Shown here: positions 17,454 through 29,657 of the stretch, one piece after another
How positions within the stretch are numbered: the stretch's first letter is position 1
Layout: every line of letters begins with the position of its first letter
DNA from: CAWEEP01 sp963808125
GTDB taxonomy: Bacteria; Chloroflexota; Dormibacteria; Aeolococcales; Aeolococcaceae
NCBI GenBank assembly: GCA_963808125.1
Contig: CAWEEP010000053.1
Span: 1-64,000 of the forward strand
Direction of reading: 5' to 3'
DNA length: 64,000 nucleotides
Translations under genes and position numbers: made by a program
The notes under the pieces: model-generated
What the model was told of the DNA's origin: nothing
What the model saw: only the letters and a program-made list of their open reading frames with translations
Database searches by the model: none

Positions 17454-18752
17454 CTAGTGGGGCCGCCGCACCGGATCGGGGCGGGCGGCGGTATCGCCCT
17501 CGCGCCACACCCGGTTGAGCCTCGACTGGACGGCGGCAAGGTGCCAGAGACCGCCGATGACGGGGAGCAGGAGCAGGCAGGCTCGAGCCACCGGCCGCAC
17601 CTGGCCGTCGGGGCGGATGCCGACCCGTTCCTGGACGACCCGGAGCCGCTCCAGGGTCATGACCAGGGCGACGACCGAGAACGGCAGCAGCAGCACCAGG
17701 TAGGGGACGATGGCGATGCCGCCGAGCAGGGCGAAGCCGACCATGCGAGAGGGCAGGGTCAGGCTGACGTGAACGTGCAGGAGGCGGATGGCAAGATCGG
17801 CGGCGCCGGCGAGGGTGGTCAGCACACCGAGGAGCCAGGGAATGGCGACGCCCAGCGCCGACACCCCCGATTTCACCTCCAGGCGAGCATCGAATTCGGC
17901 CATCTCGCGATTGACCCGGGAGTGCCAGGCCAGGGAGTAGATGCCCAGGGTGATCACAGAGAGGGCGATGACCGCGGCCGGGCGGCGGCGCTTGCCGACC
18001 GGGCCCAGCGACGGCGCGGCCGGGGGTCGGATCGGCGCCGGGGAGCTCCAGGGGCCGGGCGACGGGCTCCGCACCGGGGTGATCCAGGCTTCCGAGGGAA
18101 GGGCGGGCAGCGCCGCGGCGGCCGGCGCCAGAGGCCGCACGGGTGGCGGCGGCAGCAGTGAGGCGGGGTCCCCGGAGGGCGGTTCAGAAGGGGCATCGTG
18201 GAGCGTTTCGGAAAGGGCCTCGGGGGGCATGTCGGAAGGGTCATCGGGGGGAGCCTCGGAAGGGGCCCCGGGGGGAGCTCCGAAGAACGTGTCGGACCGC
18301 GGCTCGGCGGGCACCTCGAACAGCCCTGCGGGTGATGCCTCGGGGAGGTCCGCGGCCGCGGGCTCGGCGGCGGCGGCCTCGACGGCGACCTCCTCGGGAA
18401 CGACCGCGTCGGAATCGAGGATGAGGGCAGGCGCGGAGGAGTCCCCTTTGACCGTGGCGGTCGGCAGCTCGTCTGCCGGCAGGGGCGGCGGCTCGGGCGG
18501 ACCGGAGGTCGTCCCGGTTGCAAGAACCGGCATCTGGTCCGCCGTCAGCACGGGCGGCGGGGGTGGCGGAGGCTCGACCGCCGGGTCCGCGACCTCGCCC
18601 TCCGTCAATCCGGAGAAGGTCCAATGGGGCAATCCCGCGAGGGATGTCTGGTCGTCCCCCTGGTCGGGCGTGCCTGCTTCGCTCCCGGCGCCGGGCAGCG
18701 ACTCGTCGGTCGCGCCAGCGGCGCCGGTCTCCGGCTCCTCGGCCTCAGCCAT
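17454..18752 (-). CDS. Proline-rich membrane protein, DUF4234-like
   Basis: 432 residues. The first 270 are low-complexity Pro/Ala/Glu sequence, including an 8-residue repeat of the type APPDDPSD (about residues 155-195). The C-terminal 160 residues carry about four hydrophobic helices; IALSVITLGIYSLAWHSRVN is typical of DUF4234 membrane proteins of unknown function. The disordered part is probably cytoplasmic. First gene of a three-gene unit with ParA (15-nt gap) and the acidic-repeat protein. DUF4234 assignment is by eye. Confidence 0.72.
   Translation of the reverse strand: MAEAEEPETGAAGATDESLPGAGSEAGTPDQGDDQTSLAGLPHWTFSGLTEGEVADPAVEPPPPPPPVLTADQMPVLATGTTSGPPEPPPLPADELPTATVKGDSSAPALILDSDAVVPEEVAVEAAAAEPAAADLPEASPAGLFEVPAEPRSDTFFGAPPGAPSEAPPDDPSDMPPEALSETLHDAPSEPPSGDPASLLPPPPVRPLAPAAAALPALPSEAWITPVRSPSPGPWSSPAPIRPPAAPSLGPVGKRRRPAAVIALSVITLGIYSLAWHSRVNREMAEFDARLEVKSGVSALGVAIPWLLGVLTTLAGAADLAIRLLHVHVSLTLPSRMVGFALLGGIAIVPYLVLLLPFSVVALVMTLERLRVVQERVGIRPDGQVRPVARACLLLLPVIGGLWHLAAVQSRLNRVWREGDTAARPDPVRRPH
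18187..18306. repeat. 24-bp coding minisatellite
   Basis: Four clear 24-bp units start at 18187, 18211, 18235 and 18259 (each beginning GAARGG) and a fifth, diverged unit at 18283. They encode the 8-residue Pro/Ser repeat in the disordered region of the DUF4234-like protein. Confidence 0.8.
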
Positions 18753-18790
18753 GGCACTCTCCTCGATCCGGTCAGGACGTGGGATCGCGA

Positions 18791-18865
18791 TGGCTCCGGG
18801 TACTGGATTCGAACCAGTGACCTTGCGGTTAACAGCCGCCTGCTCTACCGCTGAGCTAACCCGGA
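18791..18865 (-). tRNA. tRNA-Asn (GUU), with encoded CCA
   Basis: Acceptor stem TCCGGGT / ACCCGGA, D-arm GCTC-AGCGGTA-GAGC, anticodon loop CTGTTAA with anticodon GTT, and T-arm ACTGG-TTCGAAT-CCAGT. The 72-nt body is followed by an encoded CCA at 18793-18791. It lies between rpoD and the ParA operon on the same strand. Confidence 0.96.
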
Positions 18866-18880
18866 ACGGATCGAATCCGG

Positions 18881-18904
18881 ATTATAGGGTCGAGATCACT
18901 CGAC
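18881..18904 (-). promoter_or_regulatory. tRNA-Asn promoter
   Basis: A perfect TATAAT (18886-18881) lies 15 nt upstream of the tRNA 5' end on the minus strand. Just upstream is a 6-bp inverted repeat GTCGAG-N4-CTCGAC (18889-18904). The -35 element is weak. Confidence 0.5.
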
Positions 18905-18960
18905 GACCCGAACCGGCACCCCACCATCCGGCGACGCGGGGCCACGGGAGGCAGGAGGGG

Positions 18961-20158
<1,198 letters not shown>

Positions 20159-20314
20159 TGTTCCCCCAGAGGGAGATGGCTGGTGCGAGAGGCAGGCCGC
20201 GATGGTCGCCTCGACTTTTTGGACCGGCCTCGCGGCGGCCCCAGTCGCTGATTGTGCCCTGCCGCGGCCTCGCGCCGTTCTGTGTCGCCAAACCGTGGCG
20301 CCCGGCGCCCGACC

Positions 20315-22150
20315 TCAGGGACGCTGCTGAGGCTCCCGCTGCTCGGCGATGACCTCGCGCAACCGCGCGGCCACGCCGTCGGCGTCGCCGGCCTCCGATC
20401 CCGCTGGAGCGCCGAAAAGGGCGTCGATGTCGCGCTGTGCCCGCTCGTGCCGGGCGGCGAAACGGGATCGATCGACGCAATCGGCGATGGCCTTCTCCAC
20501 CGCCCCGGGTTCGGCGTCCGCGGCCAGTTCCGGAACCTCGCGGACGAGGAGACCGGCCGCCAGCCGGCGATCGGCTGGCCCGAGGGCGTGCACTGGGAAG
20601 CCGACACCGTCCGGGACCCCGAGGGCCATCTCCACGAGGCGCCGGAGCTGCGGGCTGGCCAGCTCATCGACGGCGAACCCCATCGTGCCGACCAGCAGAT
20701 GCGCCAGGGCCGGCCTGTGGAGGACATACGTGCCGAGGTACTCCTCCCATGGGAGGAGAGGATGCCCGGGATCCCCGTCCTCCAAACCCTCGGCGGCATC
20801 GCCGGAGCGAGCCGCATCGGCCGGGCTCTCGGCGACCGGCGGCACCGTCATCCGGACGGTGCCCCGAGCCGGGCGGGAGAGCGCGCGGGCGACGTCGGCG
20901 GCGAGCGCCGCTGCGGAGAGGCCGAGGCGCCGTGACGCCTCCTGGACGTAGAGGTCGCGGGTGGCCGCGGTGGGAATGCGGACCAGCACCGCCACCACCC
21001 GCTCAGCGGCCGCGCGGCGCTCCTCGACCCGCCCACCGGTGTCGCCGATGGCCCAGTCCACGAGGACCTGCCACTCGGGCGCCGCCCCGGCGATCAGCGC
21101 CGCGAACGCTCCTGGATCCTTGCGGACCATCTCGTCGGGGTCCTTCACCCCCTCGGGCATCACGGCGATGCGGGTGGGCAGCCCTTCGGCGGCACAGACG
21201 TCCACGGCGCGGGAGGCCGCCATGCGGCCGGCCTCGTCGCCGTCGAAGCAGAGGATCGCCGTATCGGCCTGCCGCGCGAGCAGGCGCGCCTGTTCCCGAG
21301 CCAGCGCCGTGCCGCTGGAGGCGATGGTGTGGAGGACGCCGGCGGCGTGGGCCGCCAGCACGTCGAAATAGCCCTCGACCACCACCGCCTCCCGCTTCGC
21401 CCGGAGAGCGTCCCGCGCCTGCTCGAGACCGAAGAGCGCCGACGACTTGTGGTAGACGCCGGTCTCGGGAGTGTTGAGGTACTTGGGGCGGACATCCCCC
21501 AGGGCGCGGCCGCCGAAGGCCAGCACCTGGCCGCGCTCATCGGAGATGGGGAAGACCAGGCGGTGGCGGAAGAGGTCGCGGCCGGCCCGGGCGGTCAGGC
21601 CGGCGGCGGCGATCTCCGGAAGGTCGGCGCCGCGTCGGACGAGGTAGCGCCCCAGGTCCCTCTCCTCCTGCCCTCCGGCCGGTGCGAAGCCGACGCGGTA
21701 CAAGCGGGCCAGGGCCGGGTCGACGCCACGCTCGGCGAGGAGACGGCGTCCCGGCTCTCCGGCCGGCAGGTTCCAGAGAACGTGCTCATAGAAGCGCGCC
21801 GCCCTGTCGTTGAGTTCAAGGCTTCGGCGTCGCCGGGCGGCGCCCCCGCCGGCGGGGCCCTTGGCCCGCTCCAGCTCAACGCCGGCGCGCTCGGCGAGGA
21901 TCTCCAGGGCTCGGGCGAAGTCGACCCTCTCGATCTTCTGGATGAAGGTGAAGATGTCGCCACCCTCGTGGCACCCGTGGCAGTGCCAGACCTGTTTGGC
22001 CTGGCTGACGACGAAGCTCGGGGACTTCTCCGGGTGCAGGGGACAGAGGCCGGTGTGCTGACCTCCGCTGCGATGCAGGGTCACGTAGCCGCCAACGACC
22101 TCGAGGATGTCCAGCCGGGCCTTGATCTCGGCGACGGCGTCGTCTGTCAC
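20315..22150 (-). CDS. dnaG: DNA primase
   Basis: Makes RNA primers at the replication fork. About 611 residues. The N-terminal zinc finger shows CPLHPEKSPSF and WHCHGCHEGG, with a Cys replaced by His in the family's CHC2 style. The RNA polymerase domain carries the TOPRIM motifs VVVEGYFDVLA and LCFDGDEAGR; FPISDERGQVLAFGGR and PKYLNTPET are classic. A C-terminal helicase-binding domain follows after about residue 430. The GTG at 22150 starts VTDDAVAEIKARLDILEVV. It is upstream of rpoD on the same strand with about 156 nt between, forming the conserved dnaG-rpoD pair; rpsU is absent. Confidence 0.94.
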   Translation of the reverse strand: MTDDAVAEIKARLDILEVVGGYVTLHRSGGQHTGLCPLHPEKSPSFVVSQAKQVWHCHGCHEGGDIFTFIQKIERVDFARALEILAERAGVELERAKGPAGGGAARRRRSLELNDRAARFYEHVLWNLPAGEPGRRLLAERGVDPALARLYRVGFAPAGGQEERDLGRYLVRRGADLPEIAAAGLTARAGRDLFRHRLVFPISDERGQVLAFGGRALGDVRPKYLNTPETGVYHKSSALFGLEQARDALRAKREAVVVEGYFDVLAAHAAGVLHTIASSGTALAREQARLLARQADTAILCFDGDEAGRMAASRAVDVCAAEGLPTRIAVMPEGVKDPDEMVRKDPGAFAALIAGAAPEWQVLVDWAIGDTGGRVEERRAAAERVVAVLVRIPTAATRDLYVQEASRRLGLSAAALAADVARALSRPARGTVRMTVPPVAESPADAARSGDAAEGLEDGDPGHPLLPWEEYLGTYVLHRPALAHLLVGTMGFAVDELASPQLRRLVEMALGVPDGVGFPVHALGPADRRLAAGLLVREVPELAADAEPGAVEKAIADCVDRSRFAARHERAQRDIDALFGAPAGSEAGDADGVAARLREVIAEQREPQQRP

Positions 22151-22196
22151 GGCCGCGTGGGCCGTCGCGAATTGCCGGCAGCCGGGCCGACCGCCC

Positions 22197-22463
22197 TCAC
22201 CGGCCGACCACCTCGACGCGGTACCGGGAGTTGTCGGTGACCACGACGATGGAGCCGTCGCTGCCGTTGATGACGGCGCGAACCGGCGAGGTGGCGAAGA
22301 CGGGGGGAGCCCCCTCGTGCTCGACGACCGTCCGCCGGATCGAGTACGGCTCTCCCGGTGTCGGGCTCGCCAGCTCGTCCCCCTCCACGACGTGACCGTC
22401 GTCGAGCATCGTCGGACGCCCATCGCGGGTGCCGACCTTGCGGACCCGGACTCGCTCAGCCAT
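22197..22463 (-). CDS. Small conserved-looking protein of unknown function
   Basis: 88 residues, not recognised. It looks like a small beta-rich domain (MAERVRVRKVGTRDGRP, GSDGSIVVVTDNSRYRVEV) with no membrane segment or cysteine. TATCCT ends 8 nt upstream of the ATG and there is no Shine-Dalgarno, so a leaderless transcript is likely. It sits 46 nt upstream of dnaG and downstream of ppdK. Confidence 0.6.
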   Translation of the reverse strand: MAERVRVRKVGTRDGRPTMLDDGHVVEGDELASPTPGEPYSIRRTVVEHEGAPPVFATSPVRAVINGSDGSIVVVTDNSRYRVEVVGR

Positions 22464-22547
22464 GCCGAACGAGGATAGCGCGAGGACGGGTGCGACGCCC
22501 CGAGCCGGAGGCATGAGGCGGCCAGGGGCGGCCGTCCCGCCCAGGCC

Positions 22548-22573
22548 GGGGCACCGCCAGATGGCGGCGCCCC
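22548..22573 (-). terminator. Hairpin downstream of ppdK
   Basis: GGGGCACCGCC and GGCGGCGCCCC form an 11-bp stem with one mismatch and a 4-nt loop, 29 nt past the ppdK stop on the minus strand. No U tract follows, as is common in very GC-rich genomes. Confidence 0.5.
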
Positions 22574-22601
22574 AGCGGGGCGGCCTCAGAGCCGGTGATC
22601 G

Positions 22602-25379
<2,778 letters not shown>

Positions 25380-25525
25380 GTTGGGTCCTCTGATGGACTG
25401 CTGATGGACAGCGTCAAACGCCACCCGAGGGTATCACCGCGGACAAGGCAAGCCGCCCCCGGGCGGCCGTGCCGGAGGCGCCGCCGGAAGTCGTCGGACG
25501 CGAGGGTCGGCGGAGAATGGGGCGC

Positions 25526-26056
25526 ATGAGCGACACAGACCGAGCCCCCGTTCTGCCCCCCCCACCATCGGGCCAGCCCGTTGCCGTCGCGACCGCGAGC
25601 TTCGCGGGCGGGTGTTTCTGGGGGGTGGAGGACTTCTTCCGCGGCATCCCCGGAGTGATCCGCACCCGGGTCGGGTACACCGGGGGGCGCACCCAGAACC
25701 CCACCTATGAGCAGGTGTGCTCGCACAGGACCGGCCACGCCGAGACCGTTGAGGTCGCCTACGACCCGACCGTGGTGGGCTACGCGCAGCTCGTCTCCGC
25801 CTTCTTCGAGCTTCACGACCCGACCCAGCTCAACCGGCAGGGACCCGATGTGGGCGACCAGTACCGATCCGCCATCTACGTCCACGACGCGGGTCAGCGA
25901 GAGGTCGCCGAGCGCGTCCGACGGGACTTGGACGCCTCGGGCCGCTTCCGGCGGCCGATCGTCACCGAGGTCACCGACGCCCCGACCTTCTGGGAGGCCG
26001 AGGACCACCACCAGCAGTACTTCGAGAAGCGCGGCGGGGGCTCCTGCCACATCTGA
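25526..26056 (+). CDS. msrA: Peptide-methionine (S)-S-oxide reductase
   Basis: Repairs oxidised methionine, reducing the S-sulfoxide. 176 residues. The active-site GGCFWGVEDFF, VGYTGGRTQNPTYEQV, GHAETVEVAYDP and EDHHQQYFEK match the MsrA family; a C-terminal Cys (GGGSCHI) can act as the resolving cysteine. The ATG at 25526 has GGAG nearby and GAGAAT (25513-25518) ending 7 nt upstream, the same hexamer seen before both chelatase genes. Divergent from ppdK. Confidence 0.94.
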   Translation: MSDTDRAPVLPPPPSGQPVAVATASFAGGCFWGVEDFFRGIPGVIRTRVGYTGGRTQNPTYEQVCSHRTGHAETVEVAYDPTVVGYAQLVSAFFELHDPTQLNRQGPDVGDQYRSAIYVHDAGQREVAERVRRDLDASGRFRRPIVTEVTDAPTFWEAEDHHQQYFEKRGGGSCHI

Positions 26057-26082
26057 GTGCGGCCCCACTGCCGGGCGGCGAA

Positions 26083-26919
26083 TCAGTCGGTGGTGCGGCG
26101 CCGGAAGAGGACGATCGCCACGGGCAGGCTGACGATGAGCAGGGCCGCCGACCAGAGCAGCGCGGCGGCCACCGGGTTCTGCATCGGCCAGTCGCGGAGC
26201 ACCGCCGAGGGGTTGGGGTTGCCGAAGAGTTGGCGGCAGGCGGAGGTGACGGCGCTGACGGGGTTCCAGTCGGCCAGGGTGCGCAGCCAGCCCGGCATGC
26301 GGCTGGTGGGCACCATCGCGTTGGAGACGAACGCCAGGGGGAAGAGCACGAGGAAGCCGACGGACATCGCCGTCTCGACGTTCCTGGCCGCCAGACCGAC
26401 ACAGCCCAGGACCCAGCACACCGAGTAGGTGAAGAGGAGGGCGACGCCGAGGCCGGCGGCGACCGAGAGCGGCCCGGTGTCCGGCCGCCAGCCCACAGCC
26501 AGACCGGTCAGACAGACGATGGCGGCGCAGATCGCGGCCGACAGCAGGTCGGTGACCGATCGGGCGATGAGGATCGAGGGGCGCCACATGGGCAGCGACC
26601 GGAAACGGTCGATGAGCCCGGTGCCGAGGTCGGTGTTGAGGCCCACCGCGGTCCCGGTGGACGAGGTCACCAGGTTCATGGCCAGGAGGCCGCCCAGGGC
26701 GAAGTCCGTGTAGCTGCCTCCAGGGATGGGGATGCCGGAGCCGAAAACGAAGATGAAGAGGAGGGTGAACAGGACCGGCTGGATGGTGACGTCGGAGAGC
26801 TGCATCGGCTCGCGGGCGATGTGCAGCAGGTTGCGCCGGACGAGGATGAGGATTTCCCGCAGGCGCCGCGCCAGCCAGGCGGGCTGCGGGCCGCCGGCGG
26901 CGGCGAGCCGGGTGCTCAT
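26083..26919 (-). CDS. ABC-2 type exporter permease (DrrB-like)
   Basis: 278 residues with about six hydrophobic helices in the ABC-2 membrane fold. REPMQLSDVTIQPVLFTLLF and the VPTSRMPGWLRTLADWNPVS segment before the last helix are typical of DrrB/daunorubicin-resistance permeases. The start overlaps the stop of the ATPase gene by 4 nt. With that ATPase it would form an exporter for a hydrophobic compound, controlled by the divergent TetR regulator. Substrate unknown. Confidence 0.88.
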   Translation of the reverse strand: MSTRLAAAGGPQPAWLARRLREILILVRRNLLHIAREPMQLSDVTIQPVLFTLLFIFVFGSGIPIPGGSYTDFALGGLLAMNLVTSSTGTAVGLNTDLGTGLIDRFRSLPMWRPSILIARSVTDLLSAAICAAIVCLTGLAVGWRPDTGPLSVAAGLGVALLFTYSVCWVLGCVGLAARNVETAMSVGFLVLFPLAFVSNAMVPTSRMPGWLRTLADWNPVSAVTSACRQLFGNPNPSAVLRDWPMQNPVAAALLWSAALLIVSLPVAIVLFRRRTTD

Positions 26920-27893
26920 GCCGCCGCGGCCGGCGCGCCGGCGGCCTCCTCACCGGCCGCCTCCCGCCCGGTGAGGGCGAAGAAGACGTCGTCCAGGGAG
27001 GGCTGGTGGACCTGCACGTCGTCGACCAGGATCCCGGCGGCGTCAAGAGCTCGGACCGCCGCTGTGGCCAGGCCCGGCTGGTTGCGCACCGCGGCGCGGA
27101 GACGGCGCCCGTCGTGGCTGAGATGCGCCGGTCCCTCGAGGAGGGACTGCAGGGCCACGACCGCCTCGGGTCGCGGAATGCTCAGGGTCACCTCCAGGCG
27201 CGCGGCGCCCGTCTCCGCCTTCAGCTCCCGAGGCGTGCCGAGGGCGATCACGTGGCCGCGATCGAACACGGCGATGCGGTCGGCCAGCTCATCCGCCTCG
27301 TCGAGGTACTGGGTCGTCAGCAGGACGGTGCAGCCGCCCGCCACCATCTCCCGGATCACCTCCCAGACGGAGAGCCGGCTGGCCGGGTCGAGACCGGTGG
27401 TCGGCTCGTCGAGGAAGAGGACCGGGGGAGTCATGATCATGCAGGCACCCAGGTCGAGGCGCCGGCGCATGCCCCCCGAATACGTCCGCGCCAAGCGGTC
27501 GGCCGCGTCGCTCAACTCCAGCCGGTCGAGAAGGTCGCCGGCCCGTCTCCGCGCCTCCGAGCGCGGCAGCCCGCTGAGCTGGCCGACCATGACCAGGTTC
27601 TGGCGTCCGGTCAGGAGCTCGTCAAGGGTGGTCGATTGCGCTGCCACGCCGATGCGGCGGCGCACCTCGCCGGGATGGCCGACGACATCGAACCCGGCCA
27701 CGGAGGCCCGCCCCCCATCGGGCCGGCTGAGGGTGGTGAGGATGCGGATGGCGGTCGTCTTGCCGGCCCCGTTGGGCCCGAGCACCCCCAGGATCGCCCC
27801 CGCCGGAACGGAGAAACCGACCCCGTCCAACGCCACCGTGCTCCCGAAGCGCTTGACGAGACCCTCCGCCTCGATCATGGGCCGATCGGTCAT
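26916..27893 (-). CDS. ABC exporter ATP-binding protein (DrrA-like)
   Basis: 325 residues. Walker A GPNGAGKTT (about 38), signature YSGGMRRRLDL (about 141), Walker B VLFLDEPTTGLDP, and the switch His replaced by Gln (TTQYLDEADELADR), as is standard in the DrrA family. A C-terminal domain of about 100 residues ends in QPSLDDVFFALTG, also DrrA-typical. First gene of a two-gene exporter operon. Its promoter region carries two identical-type operators shared with the divergent TetR gene, so it is almost certainly repressed by that regulator. Confidence 0.92.
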   Translation of the reverse strand: MTDRPMIEAEGLVKRFGSTVALDGVGFSVPAGAILGVLGPNGAGKTTAIRILTTLSRPDGGRASVAGFDVVGHPGEVRRRIGVAAQSTTLDELLTGRQNLVMVGQLSGLPRSEARRRAGDLLDRLELSDAADRLARTYSGGMRRRLDLGACMIMTPPVLFLDEPTTGLDPASRLSVWEVIREMVAGGCTVLLTTQYLDEADELADRIAVFDRGHVIALGTPRELKAETGAARLEVTLSIPRPEAVVALQSLLEGPAHLSHDGRRLRAAVRNQPGLATAAVRALDAAGILVDDVQVHQPSLDDVFFALTGREAAGEEAAGAPAAAA

Positions 27894-27950
27894 CGCATCT
27901 CTCCGGCCGGCGGGGTTCCACGGGGAACCGCTTCTGTGCGCCCGGCGTAT

Positions 27951-27972
27951 ACTTACTGACCGTATGGTAAGT
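27951..27972. promoter_or_regulatory. TetR operator 1
   Basis: Perfect inverted repeat ACTTAC-N10-GTAAGT whose spacer holds CCGT in the centre. It overlaps TATACT (27948-27953), a -10 candidate for the TetR gene, and on the minus strand TACCAT (27969-27964), a -10 candidate for the exporter operon. Confidence 0.8.
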
Positions 27973-27976
27973 GATC

Positions 27977-28000
27977 GGCTTACCGGCCGTCAAGTAAGCC
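27977..28000. promoter_or_regulatory. TetR operator 2
   Basis: Perfect inverted repeat GGCTTAC-N10-GTAAGCC with the same central CCGT as operator 1, about 27 bp away centre to centre. On the minus strand its spacer contains TTGACG (27993-27988), a -35 candidate 18 nt from TACCAT for the exporter operon. The TetR start codon is 4 nt downstream. Confidence 0.8.
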
Positions 28001-28004
28001 GCCC

Positions 28005-28727
28005 ATGACGAACGATGAGCCCGTGGGGGGGGGTGGCGTGAAGGGCGACGTCGTCACGACCACCCGGGGACGCCGCGGCCACCGGGTGCTTCTCGGGGGC
28101 GCCTCGTCAGGTTCGGCGGCCGGAGGGACCCGCGAACGGATTCTCGACGTCGCCCTCGAGCTCTTCGTGGAGCAGGGCTACGACACGACCTCGCTTCGCG
28201 AGGTCGCCGAGCGCCTGGGGGTGACCAAGGCCGCCCTCTACTACCATTTCCAAAGCAAGGAGGACATCCTCATGGCGCTGCACATGGGGATGCACGACCT
28301 GATGCGGACGTCGGCCGCCCAGCTCGCTGGCGAGCCACCGAGCCGCACGGCGTGGTTGGCCTTTCTCGACGGCATCGTCGATCAGATCGCCTCCAGCAGC
28401 CGGCTCTTCCTTCTCCATCAGCGCAACCCCACCGCGTTCGGCGCTCTCCACCAGCACCTCCGCCATGGCGGGGCCGAGGTGCCGCACGTCGGCCATGCAG
28501 AGGCCGAGGTCGAGCCCGACCAGGTCTTCCGCGACATGCTCAGCAACCCGCTGCTGAGCCTCGACGACCGGGTCCGCATCGGCGGCGCGCTGGCGCTGGT
28601 GCTCTCCGGCGCGACCCTCACCGTGGATCCGAACACCGCGCCCCCCGATCCGGCGGCACTCGCCAGCGTCCTGCGGGTCGCCGTCCGCGACCTGCTCCGG
28701 GCCGGCGGCGAAGCGGAGGCGTCGTGA
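28005..28727 (+). CDS. TetR/AcrR family transcriptional regulator
   Basis: 240 residues. After a disordered N-terminal tail of about 45 residues comes the TetR helix-turn-helix (TRERILDVALELFVEQGY, then LGVTKAALYYHFQSKEDIL). The C-terminal two-thirds is an all-helical ligand-binding domain without close identity. Divergent from the DrrAB-type exporter with two strong palindromes between them, so it should repress both the exporter and itself until a ligand binds. An in-frame GTG at 28037 could be the real start. Its stop overlaps the start of the hydrolase gene. Confidence 0.9.
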   Translation: MTNDEPVGGGGVKGDVVTTTRGRRGHRVLLGGASSGSAAGGTRERILDVALELFVEQGYDTTSLREVAERLGVTKAALYYHFQSKEDILMALHMGMHDLMRTSAAQLAGEPPSRTAWLAFLDGIVDQIASSSRLFLLHQRNPTAFGALHQHLRHGGAEVPHVGHAEAEVEPDQVFRDMLSNPLLSLDDRVRIGGALALVLSGATLTVDPNTAPPDPAALASVLRVAVRDLLRAGGEAEAS

Positions 28728-29435
28728 CCGCGGAGGCCCTCCCCTGCCGGTACTGAGCGTCAACGGCATCGACCTCTACTACGAGGTCCACGGCGAGGGC
28801 CCGCCGCTTCTCCTCATCCTCGGCACCGCCGGCGACGTCTCCGAGAACAGCCGGTTGATCGAGGGGCTCGCCACGGGCCACCGCGTCGTCGCCTTCGACA
28901 ACCGCGGGGCGGGCCGCAGCGGCAAGCCCGACACCCCCTACTCCATCGAGCTGATGGCGGGCGACGCGCTCGGGCTCATGGACGCGCTCGCCATCCCCGA
29001 GGCGCCGTCCTGGGCATCTCGCTCGGGGGCCGCATCGCCATGGAGCTGGCGCTCCGCCACCCTGACCGCGTGGAGCGTCTGATCCTGACATCGACCTCCG
29101 CCAGGGTCGTCCGCAAGCCGGGCCGGCGGTGGCTCTGGGCGCTCCTCTCCGGACAGCCCGTCCTCAGGAGCCGGCACCCGCAGCCGAGGTACGCCTTCCT
29201 CCGCCAGTTCGACGCATCCTCCGGGTACGACGCCACCGAAAGGCTCGCCCAGCTCACCATGCCGGTGCTGATCCTGCACGGCGGCCGTGACCGGGCGGCG
29301 CCCCCGGTCCTGGCGGAGGAGATGCACGACCGGATCAAGGGCTCGCGAATGGTCGTCTTCAAGGGTGGCCACCTCTTCTTCTACATCCGGGAGCCGCGGC
29401 GGTTCCTGGAGAGCGTTCGGGACTTCCTGGACTGA
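28724..29435 (+). CDS. Alpha/beta hydrolase (two frameshifts)
   Basis: Alpha/beta-hydrolase-fold enzyme of about 237 residues. Segments occur in order across frames: LPVLSVNGIDLYYEVHGEGP, VVAFDNRGAGRSGKP, the nucleophile elbow VLGISLGGRIAM (Ser), the Asp region in PVLILHGGRDRAAPP, and the catalytic His in FKGGHLFFYI. A missing C in the C4 run near 28744 restores a GTG start overlapping the TetR stop; a missing base near 29003 restores the elbow. Both look like assembly indels. Co-transcribed with TetR, so it might modify or degrade the compound the exporter handles. Substrate unknown. Confidence 0.78.
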
Positions 29436-29589
29436 GGCGGGAGAGGGGCGGAGCCGGCGCTCCCTCAGACCGCGACGGCGTGGCCGGCGCCGCGTCATCG
29501 ACTCGAAAGGCGGACCGCCTAGGCTCGCTCTCGGGGATGGAGCCTCTCCCGACCGGGGGGCTCCGCCCCGCCAGCACCGCTCCCCAACC

Positions 29590-29621
29590 GGACGGTCCGC
29601 CCCACTCCGGGCGGGCCGTCC
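29590..29621. terminator. Strong bidirectional hairpin between convergent genes
   Basis: A 13-bp stem (GGACGGTCCGCCC with GGGCGGGCCGTCC, one T-G wobble) and 6-nt loop lie between the convergent hydrolase and DinB-like genes, in an otherwise gene-free 222-nt gap. It has no T tract. Confidence 0.6.
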
Positions 29622-29657
29622 CCCCGGGAGGCGAGTGGCGGCCCGGGCCGCCTCCGG

